In this document: positions 1 to 12,397 of the stretch, piece by piece | How the letters are laid out: each line of letters begins with the position of its first letter | Position numbering within the stretch: position 1 is the first letter of the stretch | Source: Cubamyces lactineus | Lineage: Eukaryota; Basidiomycota; Agaricomycetes; Polyporales; Polyporaceae | Length of the DNA: 64,000 bases | Assembly: GCA_022376465.1 (NCBI GenBank) | Contig: JACDTU010000016.1 | Location: 124,001-188,000 of the forward strand | Direction: 5' to 3' | Made by a program: the position numbers and the translations under genes | Notes under the pieces: model-generated | Seen by the model: only the letters and a program-made list of their open reading frames with translations | What the model was told of the DNA's origin: nothing | Database searches by the model: none

Positions 1-1437
1 TCGATGCCACGTTGGCATTGAGCGTAGAGATCCTGCGTATATGCACGCTCGACGTTGCTTTCGAACTTGCGTAGCTGTGGGCCGGGCTTGTTCTCATTCC
101 GCGCGAGCTCCGCCGCGATCGGGTGCCCTGAGAACTCCGCGGCGTTGACATGGTACTTCACGTGCAGGTCTCCCGTTGTGCGCTCGACATTGTAACGAGA
201 CGACGGCTGGAACGAGAAGCGCGGGTCGGGAGTAGGTGTTGAAACGAAGAGGTTCGGAAGGGCGTTGAGAAGCGAGAATGCGAAGAGCAGGAACAGCGGC
301 AGAAGTTGCACCCATATTGACCGAGGTTCGGCCGCTGGTCGCTCTTGTCGTGCATTTGTGCGCATGCGTGTGGTGCGGAAACCACCAGGTCCAAATGTCG
401 CCGTGAACACTATGATGGGACGATGAGTTGTATGACGTCGACGCATGGCGAAAAGCACTCACTAGGGCCGCCGAATGGTCCTCCACCAAACGATGCGCCG
501 TTCATGGGCATACCACCACCGCCGAAGAACATGTTGAACAAATCTTCGGGGCTCATCTCCCCGTCGAACCCACCGCCGCCAAACGAACCACGTGAGAATG
601 ATGGTGACGCACGGCCAGACGAGGACATGCCGCTGAAGCGTGATTCGGGGTCGGAGCCATGCTCGTCATATGCAGCTCGCTTGTTCGCGTCTAAGCAGAG
701 ATTGCACGCAGCCAGTGATTAGCTCTGCTTGTTACACGCCCGGAGATCGGAGGACACTAACCTGATAGCACTTGGAATGCCTTCGATACCACTTCACAGA
801 TGGCTGAGCCAAGTCCAGGGATGAGGCAAGTAGTAGTGGGACTCACGCTTGAACGCTTCATCAGCGCCGGGTGCGCCGTTCTTGTCGGGATGTAACGCGA
901 GAGCGAGCTGGTGAACACGTCGGTCAACACAGCTATCCTCGCACTTCGCATAAAGGTAGCAGTACTCACCCTGCGATAAGCCTTCTTGACATCTCCCTCG
1001 TCGCAGTCGCGCTTGAGCTCCAGGATCTCGTAGTACTCTGTGGCTTTGCAGTTGAGTACGCGCCTGACGACGGCAGCGTTCTCCGGGGTATAATCCCTCT
1101 TCTTCTGCGCCCCACTAGCATCCCCGTTCGCTTTCGCCTTCCCTTCCGCCTTGGTCGACTCCCCAGTGTGCCTTTGTCGGGCGCCCGCAGCAGACGGGTG
1201 TGCCTCTGCAGCCGAGGTGCGTCCCTCCGCGCCCGACGAGCCCGCCGCCGACGAACCAGACGCTTCCGACTTGCGCAACTCAACCTCAATGATCTCGAGC
1301 AGCTTCACGGCCTCGGACGTGGAGAAAAGCGTGAGTGACTTCTGGCAGAACCGCTTCGCGGAGGCGTAGTTCCCTGCGCTCCGGTGCTTTTGCGCAATCG
1401 CGAGGCACTTGAGAGCCTCGTCCTTGTTGCTCTCCAT
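1..1437 (-). CDS. ER-membrane J-domain protein, DNAJB12/DNAJB14-like (3' end outside window)
   Basis: This is a membrane-anchored Hsp40 of the ER surface, expected to recruit cytosolic Hsp70 for membrane protein quality control. The start is the ATG at 1437 (MESNKDEAL), which opens the N-terminal region usual in this family. A J-domain follows (EYYEILELKRDC) and continues after an intron with the diagnostic HPD in LALALHPDKNGAPG near 890. After two more introns comes a Gly/Phe-rich linker (FFGGGGMPMNG, about 500-570). A hydrophobic segment (WVQLLPLFLLFAFSLL) and a DUF1977-type lumenal region run to the left edge. Domain order J, G/F, one membrane span, DUF1977 is known for DNAJB12/14 and yeast Hlj1-like proteins. 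The C-terminus is cut by the window. At least four introns. The subfamily is certain; the substrate is not visible. Confidence 0.9.
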
Positions 1438-1768
1438 GTGTGCTAGACGGTTGTGTTGAAGGGAGAGGCCAAGCGGCCTGATGAGGAACGAGAGGTGGTG
1501 GTGGTGGGAGGGATTGGGAGCGGTTAGGTTGTCGTGGGTAGTGCAGTAGTGACGAGTGAGGTGATGTAAAAGGTAGGGATTAGCGGCTTGTAAGTGGTCA
1601 TTTAGGGGATACTGTAAACGTAGTAAAAGCGGACTAGACCTCATCATGGCGCTTTATATTAAAACTATCAAGCTCTATAAGTCCACGATAAGTGTATGCC
1701 TGTAGTAAGCCGGGCGCCTAACACCTCTTGAATACGTTCACTCATCTCTCGGACTCTGTACACTAGTC

Positions 1769-3421
1769 ATGTCCTCCGCGATCCCTCCAGCAACTGTCGC
1801 AGACGAGCCTGAAGAGCTCGTACGCTTCAGACAACAGTGGCTAGAGGAGGTGCGCAGCAAGAAGAAAGCGCCTCCGAGCCAGGCCCAGGACGCTAGCCCC
1901 GCCGCGCCCGTGGCCTCCTCGTCCGCCGAGGATCCGGAAGGCCTTGCTCACGCACATTCTCCTCCCGTTCACCACTCTACGCAACGCCGCCCCTCGCATG
2001 GCGCTCATACAACAGCGCCGACGGCAAAGCGACCGCCAGCGACAGTTGCGCCGGCACCAATCGGCCCCGCGCTGCAGAGAGCTGTAGAGGTGTACCGCAA
2101 GGCCGTACAACACGAACAGAGGGGCGAGCTCGACGACGCGCTGCGGCTTTACCGGACGGCGTTCCGGATGGACAACAATGTCGATCGCGCGTACCATTTG
2201 ATGGAAGAAGAGCTGCACAAGAAAGCCTCTTCCTCAGCACAGCCGAAAGTACACCACCGCAAGACCTCATCTGCATCTGGCGTCGTGGACGTGCTGTCAC
2301 AGAGCGTACAGAGCATGGATTTGACTCCTGGAACTGTTCCAGTTGTGCGAAACCGGGGAGAGGGCTTCGTGACTGGCTTGTTGGCTAACCTGATCTCTTC
2401 CTGGCCCGCGAACCTCTCATTTGAGCCCGAGAACGAGAAACAAGGGGTCCCGATCAACCTATTACCTGACGAACTGCTTATGATGATTCTCCGGCTTCTA
2501 AACCATACTGCCCTGGAACGGTTCGCCAGAGTGAACCGTAAAGCGCGCGTCATCAGCTTAGACGCATCTATCTGGAGGTGTGTCTCGGCTCCCTCGCACT
2601 GTGGCTCTCGCTCACGAGGGCTACTAGACCTTTAGTGACGAGGGTGCTGAAACCACCACAAATATCAACGGAGGAAGATTTCGATGCATTAGTGCTAAAG
2701 TACATGACCGATTACCGACGGATTTACATTGAGCATCCAAGGGTGCGCTACGATGGAGTTTATATTGCTGTCTGTCACTACGTGTACGTACTTTGACCAC
2801 CAATTGATGAATTGTGTTCATTGAGACTTATATCCTCGGTTGTACAGTCGCAACGGCTTGGGCGAGAATGCTTGGGTTAACGTGCGTGTACACGCACAGC
2901 TCTCGTAGATCAGCCGTTGACATCCACTACAGTACAGCCACTTGATCACATACTACCGTTATCTGTACGTGCGGACTATACTCGCATACATCATGAATTA
3001 CATTGAGCACGATCTAGACGGTTCCTACCTGATGGGCAAGTTCTGTCCCTGCTCGCGAACGAGGAGCACAAACCACAGGATGTCATCCCCCTCCTCAAAC
3101 CGACCCTACGGATGAAGGTGAGCCTCTACGCCCCCGAATGGGTCCCTTGAGAAGTAACGAGTTCCCAAGGGTTTCTTCATCGGCACATGGTACCTCGAAG
3201 GCACTGAGGTGCATATCGAAGACCTCCTCGACCCGGGGACTAGCAACACGCGGTACTCGTTCCAAATGGTCCTCGACCTCCGTTCACGCCCGCTCGGCCG
3301 GTGGAACCGTCTCGACTTCCGCGAGTACAACTCGGTTCACCTCGGGAGCGGAGAGGCGACGCCGCTTGCGCTCAAGAACGACCGGCCGTTTTGGTTCTCG
3401 AAGGTTAGGTCGTACGCGTAA
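1769..3421 (+). CDS. F-box protein, FBXO9/Hrt3-like
   Basis: This is a likely substrate receptor of an SCF ubiquitin ligase. The long first exon (1769-2577) starts at MSSAIPPATVADEP. It holds a TPR/MIT-like helical pair (about residues 105-145, RAVEVYRKAVQHEQRGELDD) and an F-box (NLLPDELLMMILRLLNH). The exon ends in SIWR. The next exon resumes at about 2619 in frame as RATRPLVTRVLKPPQ. Later short exons give RNGLGENAW, FLPDGQVLSLLANEE and the C-terminal sheet region (FFIGTWYLEGTEVHIEDLL ... WFSKVRSYA, stop at 3421). The order helical repeat, F-box, lipocalin-like C-terminus is known for FBXO9 and yeast Hrt3. Four to six introns, the first only about 41 nt. The target protein cannot be read from sequence. 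Confidence 0.88.
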
Positions 3422-4109
3422 CCGGCGTAGACAAGCTGGCGAGTTGTCGCTTTAGGGGTCGTGTATCGCTATACATGCCGCGACATATAGATATAAGCGG
3501 AACATAGGCTCGGACGTTCTGAGGATTCGGTGATGGACATTGGAATCACTCTCTAGAGCTCGCAAGCGTAGTGAATGCGAATTTCGCTCAAATTGGCACC
3601 CCTTGTTTGGTTCTATGGGTGTCAGCAGAAGCGCTCACACTCCGGCAAGACTCGGGGCCACAAGGACGAGGACTGCTCAGAGTCTGGTCCTGGATCGGCA
3701 GCAAGCCGCGCTAGTCGCGTAAGGATGCTGTATAGTAACGCCGATGAGCATCGAGTGGCATTGGTGATAGTACAATGCACCCGAAGAGACAGAGCTGCTA
3801 CACGGTACCCAGGAGCATGCATGCGCGGGACTAGAAGGAAAACAAGACAACAACAAGGATTGTGTGCTATGTGCCATGCGACAGTGTGCATCGTTATCTG
3901 AGTAGACGGTGCACGAGAAAACAACAGGAAAATCGGAAAGAGCGGGAGGAGACGGGGAGGGGGAGAGAATCGTCCGATTTGGCGCACAGTGCTGCGGAGG
4001 TGCACTGCCTGTGCGCCAAGTTGAGTAGAGGGGAGTCGAGGGTCGAGATTGGTAAGAAATACAGTGCGGGTGACTGAGGAAGTGTTGTAGAAGGAGGGCG
4101 TATCTTCGT
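3422..4109. other. Intergenic, convergent gene ends
   Basis: This stretch lies between the convergent F-box and DUF2015 genes. It holds no reading frame with recognisable motifs or a plausible intron chain. It probably contains the two 3' UTRs. Confidence 0.6.
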
Positions 4110-4804
4110 TCATAGGCGAGTCACGGCTTTGGCGTCGAGTGGCATACCTGAGATAGTGATGAGACGTAGGATCCATGACGGGCGGACCTATTGAGAGCCC
4201 GTAATCGATAGAAGGGGACAGAAGGGTTGACTGACCTGAAGGATCTATGCCATGCGCAGCGAGAATGCGGTTCTGCCGAATCAGCCTTGCTTGGTCGAAG
4301 CTGTAGATACAAACGCTAGTCAGCCTCTATCCTCCTACCCCGTTCCCGCATCTTCCCAATAACTCATATTGCCCTTTCACCTCGTCTCAGGAGCCGCAAG
4401 CATCACACAACACGGGAAATAGCATGAATGGGAACCGGTATGCACTCACTTTACGCGCTCCCGGCGCATGATGTCCAGCACCTCCTGGGTACCGCGCTCG
4501 TCGAGACCAGCCCGAGAGTCACCTTCGCGGATGTTCGCCTCGATGTCGAACGTCGAGGACGACAGGCCGGCGTCGACCTGCTCCGCGAATGTGGCGACGG
4601 GCTGGTAGTGCGCGGCGACGGGGCCACGGTGCCCGCCGAAGAGCGACCGCACGGGGTTGAAGAGCGCAGCTCGGTACCGGAACGTCACTATCCATGGTCG
4701 ATGCCGATAGTGATCAGTCTGAAAGCTAGTGCTGAGGATGGACGAGGCGACATACACATTACCAGTAATGTTGAGAGAGCGAACACGGACAACCAGAAGA
4801 ACAT
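4110..4804 (-). CDS. Small single-span fungal protein, DUF2015 family
   Basis: This matches the fungal DUF2015 family, whose function is unknown. Exon 1 begins at ATG 4804 with a membrane span, MFFWLSVFALSTLL. An intron joins it to TDHYRHRPWIVTFRY. The conserved core follows: TFAEQVDAGLSSSTFD, then NIREGDSRAGLD and EVLDIMRRERVK. The next exon gives FDQARLIRQNRILAAHGIDPSG, and a short last exon gives MPLDAKAVTRL and the stop at 4110. The last splice joins GATCCTTCAG to GTATGCC, so the terminal exon is only about 40 nt. Overall length (about 120 residues) and the N-terminal anchor fit the family. An upstream in-frame ATG at 4939 would add a charged leader; I prefer 4804 because it places the membrane span at the N-terminus. 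Confidence 0.85.
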
Positions 4805-5020
4805 CTTGAGCGGGAGGACTTTATGCGAATCGGTTGCGGGGGCGCGACGCGTATGGAGACCGGCGGCTCCCATTGGCCCAGACCAGATCATATACCCACC
4901 AGCCACGTGCGCCCCGCGCTGCGTCCGCAAGCCGTCCACACTGCTTTCCCCGTCTCTCCCTCCGTCTTTCGCCAGTATTCGCAGAGTCGAGCTAGAACGC
5001 GTGGCTGGAACGTCTCCGAA
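4805..5020. promoter_or_regulatory. Bidirectional promoter, DUF2015 gene / EMC5
   Basis: Only 216 bp separate the two start codons of this divergent pair, so both promoters must lie here or overlap. I see no convincing TATA box. Confidence 0.5.
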
Positions 5021-5580
5021 ATGCTAGGCCAACTCATGCTCATCGTCGCGACAATCGCGCTCCTGCACGGTTAGCATACACGCCTCTCCTCGTGCTTATT
5101 CCCGGTGTCAACCACTCGCTGACCTGCGAACGCGTGGCTTGCCGTTCTCAGCCGCCTATTCTACATATGAGCGTACGATCTCCGCGCTGCCTCATTTTGC
5201 CAGCCTAGGTTGACTGCTGTAACATAGATCTGTCCCACTTGAAGGCTCTAGGCAGGCCAGAGGGCACGCTACCTAACGACGTGAGTATCAGCATCTGTTC
5301 ATGCCTCTGTGAATGTTCATGATTATACGCCATGGTCTCGACAGATCCTATTGGAGGCATTCGCATCTCTATTCTTTGCTATCGTGGGCGCTACCTTTCA
5401 CAGCCCACCTCTGCGAGAAGTAACATGGAGGAGCGAGATGAAGCGTCGGTGCGTGCAACGATCTCAGCCATTATGCCTATGAACTCAATACACAAGAATA
5501 GAGCGCAGGAAGAGGACGAGGATCCTAGGTTATCTTTTGCAAGCTTTGCACAGAGAGCAGGGCTTTTATCAAAAGCATAG
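5021..5580 (+). CDS. EMC5: ER membrane complex subunit 5 (EMC5/MMGT1)
   Basis: This is a subunit of the ER membrane complex, which inserts tail-anchored and multi-span proteins; the family was once described as a magnesium transporter. Exon 1 encodes the first span (MLGQLMLIVATIALLH) from ATG 5021. Short exons follow: AYSTYE, then LSHLKALGRPEGTLPND, then the second span and loop (ILLEAFASLFFAIVGATFH, SPPLREVTWRSEMKRR). The last exon encodes AQEEDEDPRLSFASFAQRAG and LLSKA, with the stop at 5580. The two-span layout, the LKALGRPEGTLP motif and the conserved PLREVTWRSEM segment are known EMC5 hallmarks. Four introns within 560 bp. Confidence 0.93.
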
Positions 5581-6285
5581 TCCTGAACGCACACATCGCC
5601 TGTACCCCGACGCCTGTCAGCACTCGACTCACAAGCTGTTGCCACATAGTACTAGGTCTGCGAACTATGCAGCTCAAATCACATTCGACTTGCCCTTGAA
5701 CCAGTCCGCCACAGCCCGTTGTATGCATCTTCCCGCTGCTCCGGCAACGTTTCGGCACGGATGCTGCGCGGATGAACAAGTCATTTTAAATGCCAATGGG
5801 TGCCAAATGAGATGTTCCGATCGTTACCTATGGACGTACTGGGGTCACCCTGGGTATTGTACTCACAGTATATGGGGCCCGAGAGCGAGAGCAGGCGAGA
5901 GCTCGAGCCCGCCCTGACACAGCGTATTTGTCTGTGGAACAAGGCTGCTTTCACTACCTTCGTCTTGCGCTAAGCTGTGAATGTTGATCCGTCGAAAACG
6001 CCCATGCAATGTGACCCTTTTGAGTCTTTTGAGTGTGTTTGCGCTAGGTATTCTGGCGTCCGACGATTGCGACGCCTGAGGTCATCCGCCAGATGATCCT
6101 ACTTCAAGACTTGCAAGTATGGTACAGGCCTAACGAGTCGTGAGAATCGTTTGAGAACCACCGCTGGAGATTTCATAGTCATAATACACGGCATGGCGCA
6201 TTCATTAAAAGACACATACGACACAGTACAATTACAAATCCCAACAGGATACGAGAGAAAAGAGATAGAGCGAAAGAAGAGGCAT
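5581..6285. other. Intergenic between EMC5 and histone H2A 3' ends
   Basis: No supported gene. The adjacent genes converge, so this should hold their 3' UTRs. I see no polyadenylation landmark I would rely on. Confidence 0.55.
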
Positions 6286-6931
<646 letters not shown>

Positions 6932-7293
6932 CTGAGCTAGATATTGATGCGAAAAGGCGGGTAGGGCGTGCAGATAGTGGTGGGGAGGAAGAGGGACTTG
7001 GATTCGGCGGACGCGAAGGCAGCTGTGGCTTATATAGCGCGACTGGGGATTGGAACTCCGACGGAGAGTAAACAAAGGGCGCGTGTGCACGTGACGTACG
7101 CGTCTCGAACATGGGCGTCTGTTGACACGCGCAGAAAGCACTCGATGTGGCTGTGTGGCTGTGGCACTGGGCGCCTGCGAGGGAGCGACACTGTCTGGAG
7201 AAGGACTTGGACTGGATTCGACCACGCAGAGAACGCTACGGCCGTGCATGTTCTCGTCCAGGGCATTATAATATCGCCATCCGCCTCAAAACC
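6932..7293. promoter_or_regulatory. Bidirectional promoter, H2A / M50B protease
   Basis: This is the 362 bp spacer between divergent start codons. On the minus strand a TATA box (CTATATAAG) lies at about 7029-7037, roughly 100 bp upstream of the H2A start. A weaker AT-rich patch (cattataatat) at about 7264-7274 lies close to the plus-strand start. Confidence 0.55.
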
Positions 7294-8841
7294 ATGGCCA
7301 CCCTTCCTCCCTACATCCCTCGCCCGCCCATCGCTCCCCCTGCCCCGCATACGCACATGAGCCCCGTCGCGCCCACCCACGACCAGGCACGTACAGCTCG
7401 CTTCCATTCCTTTGCCCATACTCGCATCCTCACTGTCTTCCTAATCCGTACAGGTCCCAGTGCTTTATACTGTACGCCTTCAAACTCTCTGCGTGCTTCC
7501 TCTCGCTTCTCACTCCGACCCTGCAGATCGTTGTCTTTGCTGTCGTCATATTCGCCTTTTGGAATATTCCTGGCGCACGCACCCTCATAAACCCTCTCAA
7601 ATTATTTACCATCGGATGGCATGAGCTTTGCCATATAACATTGGTGCGTCATCTTTGCTCCTCAATTGTCAACAGGGTGCGGTCTCTCAAGATAACGCGC
7701 TACGAAGGCCATTCTCACTGGCGGTTCAGTCATGAAAGTTTGCATCGACCCAGACATGGGCGGAGCCACCATTGTCGCAGGCGGCCATCCGCCCACTATC
7801 CTCGCAGCAGGCTACATCGGTTCTACAATATTCGGCGGGCTATTTATTATGGCCGGCTTCGACACCCTCGTCTCCAAAATCATGAGCTTCGTACTCGGGG
7901 TAGGCCTCGTCGCGCCTCTCGCTCTCGTGCGGAACAAGCTGTGCGTACATCTCCCTTCCCTCTGCGTCTCTCGCCTGCTCACTCGCGCGCCCTGGCTTTC
8001 ACTGCTATGCGATACGTGTCGCCTCTGCCTGCTCTTGGGAAACTTGTCGTCCGCCTCGTGTTGAACCGCATCGATGGATGCGCCGATGATTACCTATTGT
8101 GGCGGCGTCACTTCCCGCGCGTCCATCTGCATTGCCAATGTCTCTGCAGAACGATCCTATTGACGATAATGTACGAAGGCCTGCTCATAGGCTTTTGGTT
8201 CATCGACCACGCGTGCGTGCGCTCCCCTTCGCTCTCACCTAGCCGGAGCTAAGGCGATCCCGCAAGTACAGACAAGCCCTACGATGGTACTGCCTCTTTG
8301 TCGGCGTCATGAAGTAAGCCGTGTCTCTCGCCTCCCACACGCCTATAATTACTCATGTCCGACGCCTCTTTTCTCACCTTCATTCAGCGCGTTATACGTC
8401 GTCTGTAAGTTGTCGTTTAACCTAGACAATGATACGAAGCGCGCGGGGCGTTCTAACGACTGTCCGCGCGCGCAGGGGACATCGCGGACGACAAGTACTT
8501 CCGCAAAGCGAACGACTCAGACGCGACCCAGTGGTCTGTGCTCTACCCTCGCATGGGTGCACACGGTAGGTCTCCTCCTCCCTCTCCTTGTCTCTCTTGC
8601 CTGCGCGTTGCGGACACCCGCTGAGCGAAACGTCTCGCATAGTATGGGCGACGATGTGGATCATATTCGAGATCGCGGTCCTGACGGGCTTCGTGCTCGT
8701 CGGCATCGCCGCGTTCAAGCGCACCCCAGAGGAGATGTACGCCGAAGCGGGTGAGTCGCACATCCTCTCGAACTTGGCGCTACGGTAGCTGCGAATGCAC
8801 TTACACCTGTCTACGTTGCAGCCCAGTTCCTCCCGACATAA
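7294..8841 (+). CDS. M50B-type peptidase-like integral membrane protein
   Basis: This is a predicted polytopic membrane zinc protease of the peptidase M50B-like family; its substrate is unknown. From ATG 7294 a Pro-rich cytosolic leader (MATLPPYIPRPP) precedes the first span, then INPLKLFTIGWHELCHI, which contains the HExxH zinc motif (HELCH). The next exon has AILTGGSVMKVCIDPDMGG and AGYIGSTIFGGLFIMAGFD, matching the family's second conserved block. Later exons give LTIMYEGLLIGFWFIDHA, ALRWYCLFVGVMN, DIADDKYFRKANDSD and a final span with FKRTPEEMYAEAAQFLPT, stop at 8841. About nine exons, some under 30 nt. The family call rests on HELCH plus the order of conserved blocks; catalytic activity is inferred. 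Confidence 0.87.
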
Positions 8842-9908
8842 CACCGCACAAGGCTAAATCAAAGTCAGATATCTCTAACGCCTATCTCGCTCGCATCGCA
8901 TTTTGCTCTCGCTTCTCTCTCGTCAAGTCGCATTGTAGGATATTATTGCTCACCATCCACTACCCCCCATCACTGTCCATTGTACTATCCCTCCCATCCT
9001 CTTATCTCATGTCACCTCATTTCCTGCCATCCATCACACCCTTCTTCGTCTACTCTCTCTGCCCCCACACCACACCCCCATCGCACATCCCGCCCAATTA
9101 AGTCATTCCTCTGGTAGAAGCGCACCTCTCCTCCCATATTTCCTCGGTCTCGCGTCCTTTTCCTCTCTCGGACCGATGGAAACGTGGAAAGCTCTTGGAT
9201 AACGGAACATCGGGTGGAAAGTGGAAAGGACACTTAACGCGGTTCGGTCGCCGCACACCATACTTTGCTCTCACAGGCTCTCAGGAAGCTTCCCATTTGC
9301 TCTCATCTACTCGTCTGTCGTTGTTGTACTGTGTGTACTGTAGAGTTCTCCCTCGTCTCGGCGCGCGCTGTGTATCGAAAGGAAAACGGATCTGGAATCT
9401 CTCCATAGCTGACTGATTGCCCCATCGACGCCTACCTCAATCCAAGAACGACCAACTGAAGAGGTTCAGATACACATTGCGAGCAATTGGACGGTCCTCA
9501 TGCGGACCTTACAGAAAGTCCCCGGGCCTGTCCATCGATGAGTGCAGCCAAAATCACGACAAGTGTCAGAAGAGCAGGGATGGGTGGGCGTGAACATTGA
9601 ACGATAATGGTAGTGACATGGACATGGACAGCGAGTTCGTGAAGATCGACAGGCAAGGCGGCGACAGTATGTGAGAGTGCTTATGTGCAGTCATGAACAT
9701 ATCATTAACAAGTGAGTCCGAGGGAGAGTCATCGTGGTCGCGTGCGAGGCCGCGGATGGATGAGAGGCAATAGGCCCGGGTGCGTGAGGTCGGGCGCGAG
9801 TTGGCGGGCGTTGCAGTGCAGCACGCACAAAGCAGAGAGGTCGATGAGGCGGTGAGATGGCGAGCCGGCGGATAGGCGGGAAAGGTCAGATGCCGCCGGG
9901 GCGTGCAG
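8842..9908. other. Intergenic, about 1.07 kb, convergent ends
   Basis: No gene recognised. The first 300 bases are C/T-rich with many ATC and CCT runs, as in a 3' UTR. It lies between convergent M50B and FIS1 genes. Confidence 0.55.
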
Positions 9909-10722
9909 TTATTTGCGAGAGGCTCGCCGTATGATGGTCGCGAGCGCGAGCGTGCTGAGCGCTGCGACGCCGCCGACGATCGCCATGCCTATGTATCCTT
10001 CTGCAAGACCAAATCCGCATATTCCAATGAGAGAACGTCATGGCGGGTGCAAATGTGAGCCCAGAGAGCAGATAAGACGGGGGAGAACGCACCTCGTGTG
10101 ACGCGCTGGTCGATTAGCGATGCGAGACTCTGCGCCTGGAGGTTCGAGGGCTCCTTGTCCAGGAGCAACGCTGCGGTGCCGAACGACGAGAGTTTGCGTG
10201 GAGGAAGGAGGAAGAGGGGAACCGAGTCAGATGCGTGCGAGCGGGCCGCAGCAGCGCAGGAAGGGACGCACCATTGAATCGCCGAGCCTCCTCGTAGTTG
10301 CCCATCTTGTAGTGCCCGAGCGCGAGGTAGTAGAGGCATTCGCGGCGCCGGGCAGGCTCGGCGCGGTATATCTCTGTGCGGCGCGGCAGTCAGCCACGAC
10401 GTTCGTTGCAAGGGCAGCAGGATTGGAGGGCCGCGAGACGCACCTTGTAGAAGCCGGACGCCCTCGACCTGGTGCTCGCGCATTGGGCTCTTCACGAGAC
10501 CCCAGGCATAGTTGAACTTTGTCTGCACCGTAACATGCGATTGGGAGAGCTCCTTCTGATACTGCAGCCTCAGAACCTTGGAGGGATGATGATCATGGTC
10601 AGGGCACACAGCCATGGATGCTCCGCGGAGGCGGAGAAGACAGAGGTGCTGTACGCTACCTCGAGCTCGTCAAAGGACAAGGACTCTTCTGCGTCCGCAG
10701 CGTATGGCAGTTCTGTTGGCAT
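9909..10722 (-). CDS. FIS1: Mitochondrial fission protein Fis1
   Basis: This is the tail-anchored receptor of the outer mitochondrial and peroxisomal membrane that recruits the Dnm1 fission machinery. From ATG 10722 the first exon is [20 protein letters not shown]. The TPR-like bundle follows over three exons: [38 protein letters not shown], then [20 protein letters not shown] and EARRFN. The next exon carries [20 protein letters not shown], the second TPR motif. The last exon encodes the tail anchor [20 protein letters not shown] followed by a basic end, RRASRK, stop at 9909. The short basic C-terminus after the span is known to specify mitochondrial and peroxisomal targeting. About five introns; length is normal for the family. 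Confidence 0.95.
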
Positions 10723-10983
10723 CTCTGTTCGTTCGTTCTACTTGAGCTTGAGGGCGTGAGGATGTAAGAGAGAGCGGGCAGTGAGGCGGCGGAAAGGAGG
10801 AGAGGAGGAAGACGAGAAACGGTAGGATCGGGATGGCTGCAAGACGCGGGGCAGACAAGCGCCCATAGCCTGGACTGCAGTCGTCCGCTCGAGGCGCCCA
10901 GGGAACTGCACCCTCTCTGTTGTCTCTCGCCACCACCTCCTCAACTGCTCGCTGGTGTCGTCCTCGCGGTACTTAGAGCGGAC
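10723..10983. promoter_or_regulatory. Bidirectional promoter, FIS1 / COX23
   Basis: A 261 bp spacer lies between divergent start codons of two mitochondrial genes. No clear TATA box; co-expression of the pair is possible but only inferred. Confidence 0.5.
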
Positions 10984-11469
10984 ATGTCATGTTCCCGGAC
11001 GACAGACGCTGGACTTGACAAGTCCAAGCTCGCGCCGCTGCCTGATCCCCAAGCGAACGTCGTTCCTGAGTCGTATACGAAGGAGTTCAAGGTTCGTACT
11101 CCGTCACAACGTCGCATCGAGCAAATGACAAAACAAACGTGCCCGCACAACTGTGCATGTATTGTGCGGCCATAGGGCAAACCTGTGTCCAAGTTTGTTG
11201 AGTGCGTAGACAAACCTTGGTCGTGTAGACAAGAGAGTACTCAGCCATGGATTGCAGTCCTTGTGCGGAGGCATCCAAAGCTTCGATGGACTGCATGAAT
11301 CACCACGACTATGATCGGGACAAATGTCTCGACTATTTTCAGGCATACCGGGATTGCAAGAAGGCCTGGGTAAGCTGACCGACTCCCGTACGGGGTCTTC
11401 TGATCGTGCACTCACATACTTGAGCAGCAAGCACAGCTTAAGGCTGACCGCCGAGCGGGGAAGCTGTGA
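10984..11469 (+). CDS. COX23: Twin CX9C protein Cox23 (cytochrome c oxidase assembly)
   Basis: This is an intermembrane-space protein needed for cytochrome c oxidase assembly and imported by the Mia40 relay. From ATG 10984, exon 1 encodes MSCSRTTDAGLDKSKLAPLP and ends in SYTKEFK. Short exons add GKPVSKFVD and then PCAEASKASMDCMNHHDYDR, followed by DKCLDYFQAYRDCKKAW. The spacing gives C-x9-C (CAEASKASMDC) and C-x9-C (CLDYFQAYRDC), the twin motif. The last exon reads QQAQLKADRRAGKL with the stop at 11469. Related CHCH proteins (Cmc1, Cox19) differ in the loop; the YFQAYRDCKKAW signature favours Cox23/CHCHD7. Three to four introns. Confidence 0.9.
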
Positions 11470-12397
11470 GCTCCGTCATTCGACGGATTACTACACAAGA
11501 TTATCCTCGAAGTCATCCTTGAATCCTGTCTCCTCGGGACAGGCGACTATCCAGCTGCACCCATGTGCGTCGCGCGTCAGTTACGCATGTATCTGCAAGC
11601 GAATCCCGTCGAAATCGGAGTGTGTTCGATAACGCCCCAGCTACATGCATGAACGGGCATACGGTGCTCGGTTTTTGTGTGAGCGTCGCTCCCTGGGACA
11701 CGGACTAACCTGGGGGTAACCGCACCTGTAAGAGCCGGGGCAGCCAAACAAGAACACTACGACAGTCCTACAAGAACAAGTATTTCTAAGGCGGCATCTG
11801 GCACAGTCATGAGAGCTGTCGCTTTAGGCGGTGTCCATAGGGCTATCGCTCTTCAAGTCGGAAAGCATCACTCCATCGAGCCGCGGGTATGTTGTGTGAC
11901 ATATCAGATGCATCAATCGTTGAAGGCACAACCCAGCCTCACCAAACAGCCTGTGCTCGTCAAATTTGGAGTCATGAGTATACACGTACTCTTCTACTCA
12001 TCATCACGGCATCCCGTGGGATGACCGGCGGAGGCAGTATCTAGTGCATTGCTCCAGTCAGAACGATGTCCCCCACATATCGCCGGACCAACACCGCAGC
12101 TTGATTTCATCAGTCCAGTCAATGCACCGAAGGCGACTGCGCGCCATTTGCGCCAGGTACATACAGTAATAGAAGTGCAGAAGATGTCGTCCAGGATCAA
12201 GGAGGTCGGTGGAGTATACATCACGTATACTTCTCTCCGGTGTTTGCGCAGGCGACATTCAATACTCGGGCCTGGCAGTCGATATCGGTGGGCTGCGGCA
12301 GGCGCGCCAGATGTTTCGGCCCAAGCGCACTAGGGCTCGTACAGGTATATACGAGCAGGCGGTGAGAGGGACGTTGTCCACCTTATCCTCGCTCACA
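11470..12397. other. Intergenic, about 0.93 kb
   Basis: No gene recognised; only short unsupported reading frames. It contains the COX23 3' UTR and the promoter of the DUF6533 gene. Confidence 0.5.
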
